Under the pieces are notes generated by a model, which ran no database searches, was not told where the DNA came from, and saw only the letters and a list, made by a program, of their open reading frames with translations. A program made the translations under genes and the position numbers. 64,000 bases of DNA from Trebonia sp963795335 (GTDB taxonomy: Bacteria; Actinomycetota; Actinomycetes; Streptosporangiales; Streptosporangiaceae): assembly GCA_963795335.1 (NCBI GenBank), contig CAWCHI010000010.1:124001-188000 (forward strand), in the 5' to 3' direction. Positions 1 through 8,543 of this stretch are shown here, piece by piece (positions within the stretch are counted from its first letter, which is position 1; every line of letters starts with the position of its first letter).

Positions 1-1
1 G

Positions 2-365
2 TCGATCCGCCCGCCGCGGTTCCTGCCCTGCACCGTCAGGGGCACCGCGGGCGCCGGCGACCTGGTGCTCCGGGTCGTCGCGGTGCCCGGTCAGACGATC
101 TGGTCGATCGGGACGACGATCTTCGTCGACGGGCGGACGCTGCAGGAAAAGGGCTGGTTCAGCCCCCGGTCGGGCCCGGTCGGGGCCAAGGCGATAGCGA
201 GCACCACGCTGGGCGCGGACCAGCTACTACGTCTTGGGCGACAACCGGTCGAGCGCCTGCGACTCGCGGGCTTTCGGCCCGGTGCCCGCGGCATCGATCG
301 TCGGCCAGGCAGTCGCCGTCGTGGCCCACGATCACCACGTCTACCTGCAAAAACTGCCGTCCTAG
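2..365 (+). CDS. lepB: Type I signal peptidase, 3' part, frameshifted
   Basis: Membrane-bound serine protease that removes signal peptides from exported proteins. The 5' end lies outside the window. Reading from base 2, the protein shows VAVPGQTI, the conserved stretch after the catalytic-lysine box. After a one-base slip near 220 it continues in another frame with YYVLGDNRSSACDSRAFGPV, the family's C-terminal GDNxxxSxDSR box, and stops at TAG 363-365. The position normally held by the catalytic Lys (K-R-V before xGLPG) reads Leu here (VLRVVAVPG). Because the gene already contains one indel, I cannot tell whether this is real loss of the general base or a reading error. The Ser-containing box is upstream of the window. 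It is followed 38 bases later by the glycosyltransferase gene. Confidence 0.75.
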
Positions 366-402
366 GGCACTTGGCCCCAGTGGCCGCAAGGGGGAGAATA
401 GG

Positions 403-2540
403 TTGCTGCTTCATTTCAGTGTGTTCGATTTTTATTACCTGGCTTTTGTCCAGTTGATCGTGTCGGCCGTGCTGGTGCTGAGCCCGGTGCGCGGCATAGG
501 GACCCGCTACCGCTGGACGGGGTCGCGGATTACCGAGGTCTTCGTCGGCGGCCTGGGGGCGGTCGCCGTCGCGGCCCTCTCCTGCTGGGTGACCCACGAG
601 GTGTGGGGCCTGCAGTACGCCGGCCTGGAGACGTCCGCCTGCGCGCTCGTCGTCACCGCGGTCGTGGTGATGATGATCCAGTCGAACATCAACTTCATCG
701 GCCAGGTCTTCTACGCCTCGTTCCTCGCGGCGTCCTTCACCTTCATCGTCTACGCGGCCTACATCGCGATCCTGGCGACGCACTCGATCCTGGAGTCGCT
801 CACCTCCTCGGCGGTGATCCTGCTGGACGTGGCGGCGTTCTTCGTGTGGATGTCGAACATCAACTACGCCAGTGACGTGCTGTGCCGTGCGCGCCGGGGA
901 CGGCCGCTGCCCAAGGCCGACCCCGGCTACCAGCCCTTCGTGTCCCTGCATGTCCCGGCCTACAACGAGCCGCCCGAGCTGCTCATCGAGACGATCAAGG
1001 CGCTGGAGCGGATTGACTACCCGAATTACGAGGTGGTCATCATCGACAACAACACCTCCGATCCGGCCGTGTGGGAGCCGGTGGCGGCGTACTGCGAGGG
1101 CCGCGAGCGGGTCAAGTTCATCCACGTCGCGCCCTGGCCCGGGTACAAGGCGGGCGCCTGCAACCTCGTGCTGCGCCAGTACACCGACCCGCGGGCCGAG
1201 ATCATCGGCCTGGTGGACGCGGACGACATCGTCCAGCCGTACTACCTGCGCGAGGTCGCGCCGTACTTCTCCGACCCGTCGATCGGCTTCGTGCAGACCT
1301 TCGAGGGCAACCGCGACTTCCAGGGCAGCCACTACTACCAGGCCTGCGTGGACTCCTTCCAGGGCTTCTACCTGTCGGTCATGTCCTCGCGCAACGAGCG
1401 CAACACGGTCCCCTTCGTGGGCACGATGGGGCTGTTCCGGCGCAGCGCGCTGGTCGCGGCGGGCGGCTGGAACGAGTGGTGCATCTGCGAGGACACCGAG
1501 GCCTCGCTCCGGGTGACCCGGGACGGCTGGGACGGCCTGTACATCCCCCGCTGCTTCGGCCGGGGTGTCGTGCCCCCCAGCTTCCGCGGGATGCTGACCC
1601 AGCGGCACCGCTGGTGCTTCGGGGCCATGCAGATCCTGCGGCTGCACTGGAAGAGCCTCATGCCGTGGGACCGCTCGCCGGGAAACCGGATGAGCAACGC
1701 GCAGCGCCGTGACTTCCTCATGGCGTCGCTGGGCTGGTTCCGCGACCTGCTGATGTTCGCCTTCAGCGCGCTGCTGCTGGTGATCACCGGTCTGCTGGTC
1801 ACCCAGTCCCACTTCACCGTTTCCCCCATGGACGGCAGCCGGTCCGTCTTCCCGCTGGCGCTCATCGTCGTCGCCACGCTGGCCAACATGTTCGCGCTGC
1901 GACTGTGGACGACGATGTCGTTCCGCCGGGCGATGATGTCGCTGCTCATCAGCCTCTCGGTCAGCTGGGTCATCGCCCTCGGCTGCATCGAGGGGGGCCT
2001 CCGGCGCGACGCGGTCTTCCTGCGGACCTCGAAGGTCGGCGGCCGCCGCCGCATCAGCGCGGCGCTCCGGCTGTCCAAGGTCGAAGGGGCCATGGCCCTC
2101 GCCCTGTACGCGTGCGCCGGGCTCCTGGCCACCATGCGGCACGCTCCCTGGATCCTCGTCTTCCTCGTCTTCGTCCAGGCCACGGTGTACACCTGCGGCC
2201 CGGTCGCGTCCGTGTGGAACCTGTTCGCGCAGGGGACTCCGGACGTCGAGTACCGGCGCCGCTGGGAAGAGCGCCAGCTGCGCGAGCAGCGCCAGCCGCG
2301 GCCGCTGGCCTGGCTGCCCCGGCCCGCCTTCGGGGCTACCCTGGCCGCCCTCGGCGCCGGGGGAGTGGCGGGCGCCCTGCTGCTTCCGGTGCCGCTGCTG
2401 TCGGCCACGACCGCCGACGCCTCCGCGCGGACACTGGCCAGCTCGGCGGGCACCGAGGTGTACCTGAAGCTCGGCTCGGCGGACCACGGGGCCCAGGGCA
2501 CCTATTACCCCCTCACCACGGTGCACCTGTCGACCGGGCG
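403..2540 (+). CDS. Cellulose synthase-like GT2 glycosyltransferase
   Basis: Processive family 2 glycosyltransferase that would polymerise and export a polysaccharide at the membrane. Start is TTG 403 behind GGGGGAG at 391. N-terminal membrane helices span about residues 5-155. A cytoplasmic GT-A domain follows, with VPAYNEPPELL, the nucleotide-binding DN and DADD motifs, the catalytic TED (CEDTEASLR) and the QRHRW acceptor motif, then several more helices to about residue 660. The C-terminus has one more helix (VAGALLLPVPLL) followed by an outward-facing tail that runs into a frameshift near 2535. That last helix could equally be the signal peptide of a separate secreted protein whose start is blurred. 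A secreted GH16 glucanase follows, so the pair fits synthesis and trimming of a beta-glucan-like exopolysaccharide. Confidence 0.85.
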
Positions 2541-3167
2541 AACAGGGCCGGCCTCAAGCTCAGCTTCGGCACGTCCTCGCTCGTCCTGCTGGGTGACATC
2601 CTCCACGCGGCCGCCCGCGGGGGCCAGGTGACGGACGTCAGCGTGGCCTTCCGGGCGCCGGGCCTGAACGGCAAGCTGACCACCGAGTCCGTCGACACCT
2701 TCCGGCTCTGCCTCCGTCACCTCGTTCCCGGAGCAGCTGTCCGGCACGCGCCGCGGGCACCGTCACGCTCACCCTCGGCACCGCGACCGGCGTCGTCAGC
2801 GCACCGGGCGCGCTGGAGCGCGTCGGCCCATTCGCGGGCACGTCCGGCGCGCCGGCGGCCAAGGCTTACGCCGCCACGGCAGGGAACGTCGCCGTGCCGA
2901 GCTGACCGCCTTCCGGATCTCCCAGAAGGCCCCGGGCGATCCGCTGCGCATCAGCTTCACCACGTCGTCGCTGCCGCTGCTGAACCAGATGTTCCGGTCC
3001 CAGGGCGCCGCGCGGCATCCCGGTGCTCACCCTCTCCGCCGGCGCGGGGAAGGGCGCCGCCCCGGTGAAGTACACCTTCTCGTCGCTTACCGTCGGCTCC
3101 TTCACCGAAGACAACCACGTCCGGGGCGCTGTCGGGGACCGCGGCGCTCCTCACGGCGTCGCGGTAG
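2541..3167 (+). pseudogene. Frameshifted extracellular repeat region after the GT2 gene
   Basis: No single frame stays open, but spliced across at least three frames the strand reads as one continuous secreted-type polypeptide. It contains two similar units: LKLSFGTSSLVLLGD...FRAPGLNGKLTTESVDTF...VTSFPEQLSGT, then LRISFTTSSLPLLNQMF...VKYTFSSLTVGSFTEDN. Each has the pattern (I/L)-x-x-SF-x-TSSL-x-LL followed by beta-rich sequence. The layout recalls Hcp-like (type VI tube fold) domains found in secreted actinobacterial proteins; that is a weak inference. It is either the C-terminal ectodomain of the glycosyltransferase or a separate secreted partner. Likely end is TAG 3165-3167. Confidence 0.5.
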
Positions 3168-3200
3168 CTGCCGTTGCCCGGGCTCGCGGAACAGCCTGCG

Positions 3201-4118
3201 GTGACGGGGCCCGGGTCCGGCCGGACCCGGGCGCGGCGGCGGGCCCTGGTCATCACAGTGGCCCTGGCCCTGGCGCTGGCCGGCGTCGCGGCCGGGGTGA
3301 CCCTGGCCCAGCCGGCCCGCGCGGCCCACTGGGCGCTTATCTGGTCGGATTCCTTCACTGGGCGCGCCGGGGCCGGGGCCAGCCCGCAGTCCTGGACCTA
3401 TCAGACTGGCGCGGGCGTCTTCGGAAACGGCGAGATCGAGACGGCGACCAGTTCCCGGGCCAACGTCCAGCTCGACGGCAGGGGCGCGCTCGACATCACC
3501 GCGGTCCGCCGCGGCACCACGTGGACTTCGGGCCGCATCCGGACCCGCCGCACGTTCGGCGCGCCCGCGGGCGGCGAGCTGATGGTCACCGCTTCCATCC
3601 GGCAGCCGGACCCGGCCGCCGGCACCGGCTACTGGCCCGCCTTCTGGCTGCTCGGGTCGGGCCCGTGGCCAGCCCACGGCGAGATCGACATCCTCGAAGA
3701 CGTCAACGGGCTCGACGAGCACTCCGGCGCGCTGCACTGCGGGAACCTGACCAGTCCCAATCCTGACGGCACGTTCGGACCGTGCCACGAGCAGAACGGC
3801 CTGAGCAGCGGGCTTCAGCCCTGCCCCGGCTGCCAGCAGGGATACCACACCTACGCGGTGGTCATCGACCGCCGCGACCTCGCGGACCAGCAGGTCCGCT
3901 GGTACCTCGACGGCCACCAGTTCTACCGCGTCAGCGAGTCCCGCGTCGGCCCGGCCGCCTGGCAGACCGCCTTCAGCCAGGGCTTCGCCATCATCCTCGA
4001 CCTGGCCATCGGCGGAAGCTACCCGGACACCGTCTGCCAGTGCAGCGCGCCCGCCCCGGCGACGACCCCGCACGCCACGATGAGCGTCCGGAACGTCGCC
4101 GTCTACCAGGCCTCCTGA
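3201..4118 (+). CDS. Secreted glycoside hydrolase family 16 (beta-glucanase-like)
   Basis: Predicted to cleave beta-1,3 or mixed-linkage glucans outside the cell. The start I prefer is GTG 3201, which gives a short basic N-terminus, a hydrophobic core (ALVITVALALALAGVAAGV) and a cleavage-like A-R-A-A; a TTG at 3174 would add nine residues. The GH16 active-site strand reads GEIDILED (pattern E-x-D-x-x-E, nucleophile and acid/base Glu) near residue 165, preceded by GYWPAFWLLG, and later comes the typical WYLDGHQFYRV strand. Length of about 305 residues is normal for a single-domain laminarinase. It follows the polysaccharide synthase gene in the same direction. Confidence 0.85.
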   Translation: MTGPGSGRTRARRRALVITVALALALAGVAAGVTLAQPARAAHWALIWSDSFTGRAGAGASPQSWTYQTGAGVFGNGEIETATSSRANVQLDGRGALDITAVRRGTTWTSGRIRTRRTFGAPAGGELMVTASIRQPDPAAGTGYWPAFWLLGSGPWPAHGEIDILEDVNGLDEHSGALHCGNLTSPNPDGTFGPCHEQNGLSSGLQPCPGCQQGYHTYAVVIDRRDLADQQVRWYLDGHQFYRVSESRVGPAAWQTAFSQGFAIILDLAIGGSYPDTVCQCSAPAPATTPHATMSVRNVAVYQAS

Positions 4119-4151
4119 CGAGGGCCCCAGGTCGTGTTCGCGCCGGCGAAG

Positions 4152-4925
4152 TCACGAGGCGGGTGCCTGTGCCGCGGGGCCGGCCAGCTGCTCGACGGCT
4201 TCGGCGTCGTCGAAGATCTGGCCGGTGCAGGTCTGCGGGGTTTGCAGGGCGAGCAGGATGGCGCTTTCGACGTAGCGTTCGGGGCCGGGGTAGCCGCCGT
4301 GTTCCAGGCCGGGGCGGCCGTAGTACATGCCGGGTGTCTCGATTGCGGTTACCGGTTTCAGCGCGTTGACGGCGATCCCGTGGCCGGCCTGCTCGGCGGC
4401 CAGGCCGATCGTGAACAGCTCCAGCGCCCGCTTGGTGATCCCGTAATGAGAGGCCGTCTGGGCGCCGACCGAGGTGATGTTGATGATCGAGCCGCCGCCC
4501 TGGGCGGACATGTGCGGCAGCACCGCACGCGAGCAGTGAAACGGCCCGTGCACGTTGACGCGGAACTCCAGTTCCCAGTGCCGGGGGTCGATGGTGGACA
4601 GGTCGCCCGCCGGGAGGATGCCGGCGTTGTTCATCAGCACGTCGATCCGCCCGTAGCGGTCCATGACCGCTGCGACCATCGCGGCGATGGAGCCCCGGTC
4701 TGCGACGTTGCAGGCCACCGGCAGCGCTTCCCCGCCAGCCGCGGAGATCATCGCGGCGGTGCGGTAGATGGTGCCCGGCAGGCCGGGATCGGTCTCCTGC
4801 TCGGTCCGTGCGGCCACCACGACGGTGGCGCCTTCGCGGCCGTAGCCGACCGCGCAGTACTGGCCGAGCCCCCGGCTCGCCCCGGTCACGATCACGACCT
4901 TGCCCGCCAGCCGGCCTGCGCTCAT
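4152..4925 (-). CDS. Short-chain dehydrogenase/reductase (SDR)
   Basis: Classical NAD(P)-dependent oxidoreductase of about 257 residues. Start is ATG 4925 with a purine-rich site (AGGCGGGGCGGG) just upstream, giving MSAGRLAGKVVIVTGASRGL. Visible are the TGASRGLG cofactor loop, MNNAG, the catalytic Ser in ITSVGAQ, and the Y-x-x-x-K pair in HYGITKRA. The open frame continues about 100 codons upstream, but that part is not SDR: it matches the end of a PIN toxin (separate entry). It lies in the same direction as the aldo/keto reductase and MLTR regulator upstream, as is common for stress-response oxidoreductase clusters. Substrate unknown. Confidence 0.88.
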   Translation of the reverse strand: MSAGRLAGKVVIVTGASRGLGQYCAVGYGREGATVVVAARTEQETDPGLPGTIYRTAAMISAAGGEALPVACNVADRGSIAAMVAAVMDRYGRIDVLMNNAGILPAGDLSTIDPRHWELEFRVNVHGPFHCSRAVLPHMSAQGGGSIINITSVGAQTASHYGITKRALELFTIGLAAEQAGHGIAVNALKPVTAIETPGMYYGRPGLEHGGYPGPERYVESAILLALQTPQTCTGQIFDDAEAVEQLAGPAAQAPAS

Positions 4926-5054
4926 CCCGCCCCGCCTTTCACCGTGACTGACCGAACGAAATGCCCGCGAGCGGCGCGGCCACCGGCACAGCCCCCACGT
5001 CGGCTTTTTCCCATTTAATCCCGCCCCGGTGGCACCGGCAAGGCGGCCCGGGAA

Positions 5055-5253
5055 GCTTCCATCGCGGCTCACACGTACTTCCAGTCCGCGGGCGGTGGCC
5101 ACAACGATCAGGTCGGCGAGGGAGGCCGACCGATGCTGGGCCTGCTCGGTGAGCGCGTCCTGGATCTCAGCCGCTTGGTCCCAGATGTCCCCCGGGGTCT
5201 CAACCCGCTCCAGGGAGGCTTCGAGTTGCTCTTTCACCCGGGCTCGTTCCTGG
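5055..5253 (-). pseudogene. VapC-type PIN toxin C-terminal relic
   Basis: In the frame leading into the SDR gene the strand encodes RVETPGDIWDQAAEIQDAL, then QHRSASLADLIVVATARGLE. This is the recognisable second half of actinobacterial VapC proteins (xxVQxxLxxRxQHRSxSIxDLLIAAxAE), including the late acidic residue of the PIN active site. The N-terminal half with the first two acidic residues is absent; the preceding sequence is the end of the aldo/keto reductase gene. No VapB partner is visible. I read it as a truncated toxin relic squeezed between two oxidoreductase genes. Confidence 0.55.
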
Positions 5254-6225
5254 TCACCAGGCGTAGTCTTCGGGTGCGGTGCGGTAGCCGGGGAAGATCT
5301 CGTCGAGCCGGGCCAGGGCCTGGGCGTCGAGGTGCACGTCGAGGGCGGCGACGGTGCCGTCGAGTTCCCCGGTGGTGTTGGGGCCGACGACGGCGCTGGT
5401 CACGCCGGGACGCTGGAGCAGCCAGGCGAGCGCGACCTGGGCGGGCGGGTAGCCGAGCTCGGCGCACAGCTTCTCGTAGTCGGTCAGCTGCGGCCGGAGC
5501 CGTTCCAGTTGCCCGGCGGAGACGCGCGGGCTGCGCGGCCGCCCCGCTTTCTCCGCGGCCAGGATGCCGCTGAGGATCCCGCGGTGCAGCGGGCTCCAGA
5601 CCGACAGGCCGAGCCCGTAGGCCGCGATCGCCGGGATCACCTCGCGCTCGATGTCGCGGACGGCCAGGTTGTAGATCGACTGCTCGTTGACCAGGCCGAG
5701 GAAGTGGCGTGCCTCCGCCTTGTCCTGCGCCTGCGCGATATTCCAGCCCGCGAAGTTCGACGAGCCGACGTAGAGGATCTTGCCCTGGAAGCGGAGAACT
5801 TCCATGGCCTCCCAGATCTCCTCCCACGGCGTGGCCCGGTCGATGTGGTGCATCTGGTACAGGTCGATGTGGTCGGTCTGCAGCCGCCGCAGCGAGTCAT
5901 CGCAGGCCTGGCGGATGTGCAGGGCAGAGAGCCGGCCGTGGTTGGGCCAGTCGTCCTGCGGCTGGTAGAGCTTGGTGGCGAGGACGATGCGCTCACGCCG
6001 CCCGCCGCCCTGGGCCAGCCACCGGCCGATGACGTTCTCCGACCAGTCGTCCCCGTCCTGCAGGCCGTAGATGTTGGAGGTGTCGAGGTAGTTGATGCCG
6101 TGCTCCAGCGCCCGGTCCATCAGGGCGTGGGCCCCGGCCAGGTTCTCCGGCGCGGCGGCCTTGAGCGCCCCGAGGGCGATCCTGCTCACGGTCAGGCCGG
6201 TGCGGCCCAGGTGGGTGTACTTCAT
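5254..6225 (-). CDS. Aldo/keto reductase
   Basis: NADPH-dependent (beta/alpha)8-barrel reductase, 323 residues, the usual length. Start is ATG 6225 behind AAGGAG. The N-terminus MKYTHLGRTGLTVSRIALG is typical of the YajO/YdhF-like or potassium-channel beta-subunit-like branch. Active-site elements are LDTSNIYG (Asp and Tyr of the tetrad), the Lys in VLATKL, and the His in LYQMHHID. The C-terminal cofactor loop (SAVVGPNTTGEL) is present. It lies 20 bases downstream of the MLTR regulator and in the same direction, so the regulator probably sits in its own target operon. Confidence 0.9.
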   Translation of the reverse strand: MKYTHLGRTGLTVSRIALGALKAAAPENLAGAHALMDRALEHGINYLDTSNIYGLQDGDDWSENVIGRWLAQGGGRRERIVLATKLYQPQDDWPNHGRLSALHIRQACDDSLRRLQTDHIDLYQMHHIDRATPWEEIWEAMEVLRFQGKILYVGSSNFAGWNIAQAQDKAEARHFLGLVNEQSIYNLAVRDIEREVIPAIAAYGLGLSVWSPLHRGILSGILAAEKAGRPRSPRVSAGQLERLRPQLTDYEKLCAELGYPPAQVALAWLLQRPGVTSAVVGPNTTGELDGTVAALDVHLDAQALARLDEIFPGYRTAPEDYAW

Positions 6226-6245
6226 CGCGCAGTGCTCCTTCGGCG

Positions 6246-7139
6246 CTAGCGGGCGCGCTCGCCGGTACTGAGGTCTTCGCCGGGGCGCACGGGGGTGCTG
6301 GCGGCCCAGCTGGCGAGAACCTTCAGGGCATCGTCGGAGGGCGAGCCGGCTTCGGCGCTGTAGCAGGTCATGGTGAGGCCGTGGTCTTCGCTGGCGGGCA
6401 GCGGCATCGAGTCGAACTCGATGTCGATCAGGCCGACGACCGGATGCCGGAAGTGCTTGGTTCCGTACTGGTGCAGGCGCACGTCGTGCGCCGCCCACAG
6501 GCGGCGGAACTGCTCGCTGCGGGTGGCGAACTCGCCGACCAGGTCGCTCAGCTCGCGGTCGCAGGGGTCGCGGCCGGCTTCGGTGCGCAGCAGCGCGACG
6601 GTGGACTGGGCGACCTCGTCCCAGTCGGGGTAGAAGTCCCGTGAGACCGGGTCGAGGAAGCAGAACCGGGCCAGGTTCGCCGGCCGGACCGGGTCCTCGA
6701 AGACGGGCGAGTACAGGGCCCGGCCGAGCGGGTTGACCGCGAGGACGTCGAGCCTCCCGTTGCGGATGAAAGCCGGCGTGCCGGCCATCGACTCCAGGAG
6801 CCGCAGCACGCTGGGCCGGACGGCCTGCCGGGCGCGGCGCCGGGCCGGCCGCGACGGCTTCGCGGCCCGGGCGAGGTCGAACAGGTGCAGCCGCTCGGCC
6901 TCGTCCAGCTGCAGGGCGCCGGCGACGGCACCCAGGACCTCATCCGAGACACCGCTGATGTGCCCCTTCTCCAGGCGCACGTACCAGTCGGTGCTCACCC
7001 CGGCCAGCACCGCGACCTCTTCACGCCGCAGCCCGGGCACGCGGCGGCGACCGCCGCCCGGCGCCAGCCCGGCCTGTTCCGGGGTGATCTTGGCGCGCCG
7101 GGTGGTGAGGAACTCGCGGATTTCGGCTCGGTTGTCCAC
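6246..7139 (-). CDS. XRE-family regulator with MmyB-like (MLTR) ligand domain
   Basis: Transcription factor of about 297 residues. GTG 7139 gives VDNRAEIREFLTTRRAKITP, the standard beginning of this family; an in-frame start at 7172 would only add an atypical 11 residues. Residues 1-85 hold the helix-turn-helix (GLRREEVAVLAGVSTDWYVR, then LEKGHISGVS). The rest is the PAS-like MLTR ligand domain, with NPLGRALYSPVFEDP and FYPDWDEVAQSTVALLRTEA. Members usually control adjacent short-chain or aldo/keto reductase genes. Here the gene heads an operon with an aldo/keto reductase and faces an alcohol dehydrogenase across about 150 bases that contain three GGTTACC boxes. Confidence 0.9.
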   Translation of the reverse strand: MDNRAEIREFLTTRRAKITPEQAGLAPGGGRRRVPGLRREEVAVLAGVSTDWYVRLEKGHISGVSDEVLGAVAGALQLDEAERLHLFDLARAAKPSRPARRRARQAVRPSVLRLLESMAGTPAFIRNGRLDVLAVNPLGRALYSPVFEDPVRPANLARFCFLDPVSRDFYPDWDEVAQSTVALLRTEAGRDPCDRELSDLVGEFATRSEQFRRLWAAHDVRLHQYGTKHFRHPVVGLIDIEFDSMPLPASEDHGLTMTCYSAEAGSPSDDALKVLASWAASTPVRPGEDLSTGERAR

Positions 7140-7157
7140 GCCACCTACGTTACGTCC

Positions 7158-7234
7158 GGTTACCGCAGGCAAGGGGGGTTGAGGCAGTACCCCGGTAACC
7201 TCGACCCTCCGCGGCCGCCTCGCCGCCGGTTACC
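7158..7234. promoter_or_regulatory. Triple GGTTACC boxes between divergent genes (candidate operator)
   Basis: GGTTACC occurs at 7158-7164, as its reverse complement GGTAACC at 7194-7200, and again at 7228-7234. Spacing is 36 and 34 bases. All three lie in the intergenic space between the MLTR regulator and the alcohol dehydrogenase. They are natural candidates for the binding site of that regulator; this is inference from position and repetition. Confidence 0.45.
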
Positions 7235-7288
7235 TGGAAGAGAAGGACGGCCACGACGGCCGACGCGAGCTGAGAGGGAGTACCGACT

Positions 7289-8311
7289 ATGCGCGGAGCA
7301 GTCATGTACGCACCGGGTGACGTGCGGGTGGAAGAACGCGGCGACCCGGAAATCATCGATCCGGCCGACGCGATCATCAAGATCGCTGCCACCAGCGTCT
7401 GCGGCTCGGACCTGTGGCCCTACCGCGGCCTCGAGCCGGTCGACGGCCCGGTCCCGATGGGGCACGAGTACGCCGGCGTCGTCGAGGAGACCGGCCGTGA
7501 CGTGCGGAACATCAAGCCAGGGCAGTTCGTCGTCGGGTCGTTCTTCGCCTCCGACAACACCTGCGAGATCTGCCTGGCCGGCTACCAGAGCCGCTGCGCG
7601 CACGCGGAGTACGTCGGCGCGGGCGGGGCCCAGGCGCAGTACCTGCGCGTCCCGCTCGCCGACGGGACCCTGGTCGCCACGGACGGCCAGCCGGATCCCG
7701 GCCTGATCCCGAGCCTGGTCGCCGCCTCCGACGTGCTCGGGACGGGCTGGTTCGGCGCCGTCGCGGCCGAGGCGGGGCCGGGGAAGACGGTCGTGGTCGT
7801 CGGTGACGGCGCGGTCGGCCTGCTGGCCGTGCTCGCCGCCCGCCAGCTGGGCGCGGAGCGGGTCATCGCGATGAGCCGGCACGAGTCGCGGCAGCGGCTG
7901 GCCCGGCAGTTCGGCGCGACCGACATCGTCGCCGAGCGGGGCGACGACGGTGTCGCCCGGGTCAAGGAGATGACGGGCGGCCACGGGGCGCACTCGGTGA
8001 TCGAGGCGGTCGGCACCCAGGACTCGATGATGCAGGCCATCCGCTCGGCCCGCCCTGGCGGCCACGTCGGCTACGTCGGCGTCGCCCACGGCGTCGACCT
8101 GCCCGGCGAGGAACTGTTCTACGCCGAGGTCCACCTGCTCGGCGGCCCCGCCCCGGTCCGCCAGTTCCTGCCCGGCCTGATCCGCCGCATCGAGAACCGT
8201 GACATCGACCCGGGCCAGGTCTTCGACCTCACCCTGCCCCTCGACCAGGCCGCCGAGGGGTACCGGGCCATGGACGAGCGCCGCGCCGTCAAGACCCTCC
8301 TGCAGCCGTAA
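7289..8311 (+). CDS. Zinc-dependent alcohol dehydrogenase (MDR family)
   Basis: Medium-chain NAD(P)-dependent dehydrogenase, 340 residues. ATG 7289 follows AGAGGGAG. Catalytic zinc ligands are visible: Cys in TSVCGSDLW and His-Glu in MGHEYAGVVEE. The structural-zinc lobe is reduced (DNTCEICLAGYQSRC). The Rossmann fold shows VVVVGDGAVGLLAV and the substrate-lobe ending is regular. Close to the glutathione-independent formaldehyde or threonine dehydrogenase-like group, but the substrate is not determined. It is divergent from the MLTR regulator gene and shares its intergenic boxes. Confidence 0.88.
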   Translation: MRGAVMYAPGDVRVEERGDPEIIDPADAIIKIAATSVCGSDLWPYRGLEPVDGPVPMGHEYAGVVEETGRDVRNIKPGQFVVGSFFASDNTCEICLAGYQSRCAHAEYVGAGGAQAQYLRVPLADGTLVATDGQPDPGLIPSLVAASDVLGTGWFGAVAAEAGPGKTVVVVGDGAVGLLAVLAARQLGAERVIAMSRHESRQRLARQFGATDIVAERGDDGVARVKEMTGGHGAHSVIEAVGTQDSMMQAIRSARPGGHVGYVGVAHGVDLPGEELFYAEVHLLGGPAPVRQFLPGLIRRIENRDIDPGQVFDLTLPLDQAAEGYRAMDERRAVKTLLQP

Positions 8312-8543
8312 CCGCCCACCAGACATCGGGAGATCGCGGCCTGACGCGCTCCACACGCCCGCGGGGTTCGACGCGTTCACCATGGCCGCGGCCTCCCCGG
8401 CTGCCACTCTGCCGGAGCCAGCGAGTACTTGCAGCTACTTAGGGTATCGATTAGTCACGTAAAGTTATTACCAGTGAGGGTGGCGGCGAGCTTCGGCTGG
8501 CCAGCCGGGGCATCTCCGGAAGGACTGACGCGATGGGCGGGGG

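Noticed and set aside
91..2526. 811-codon open frame antisense to the signal peptidase and GT2 genes
   Set aside because: Composition is His/Gln/Asp/Arg-rich as expected for the complement of GC-rich coding sequence, and the sense strand has strong family motifs.
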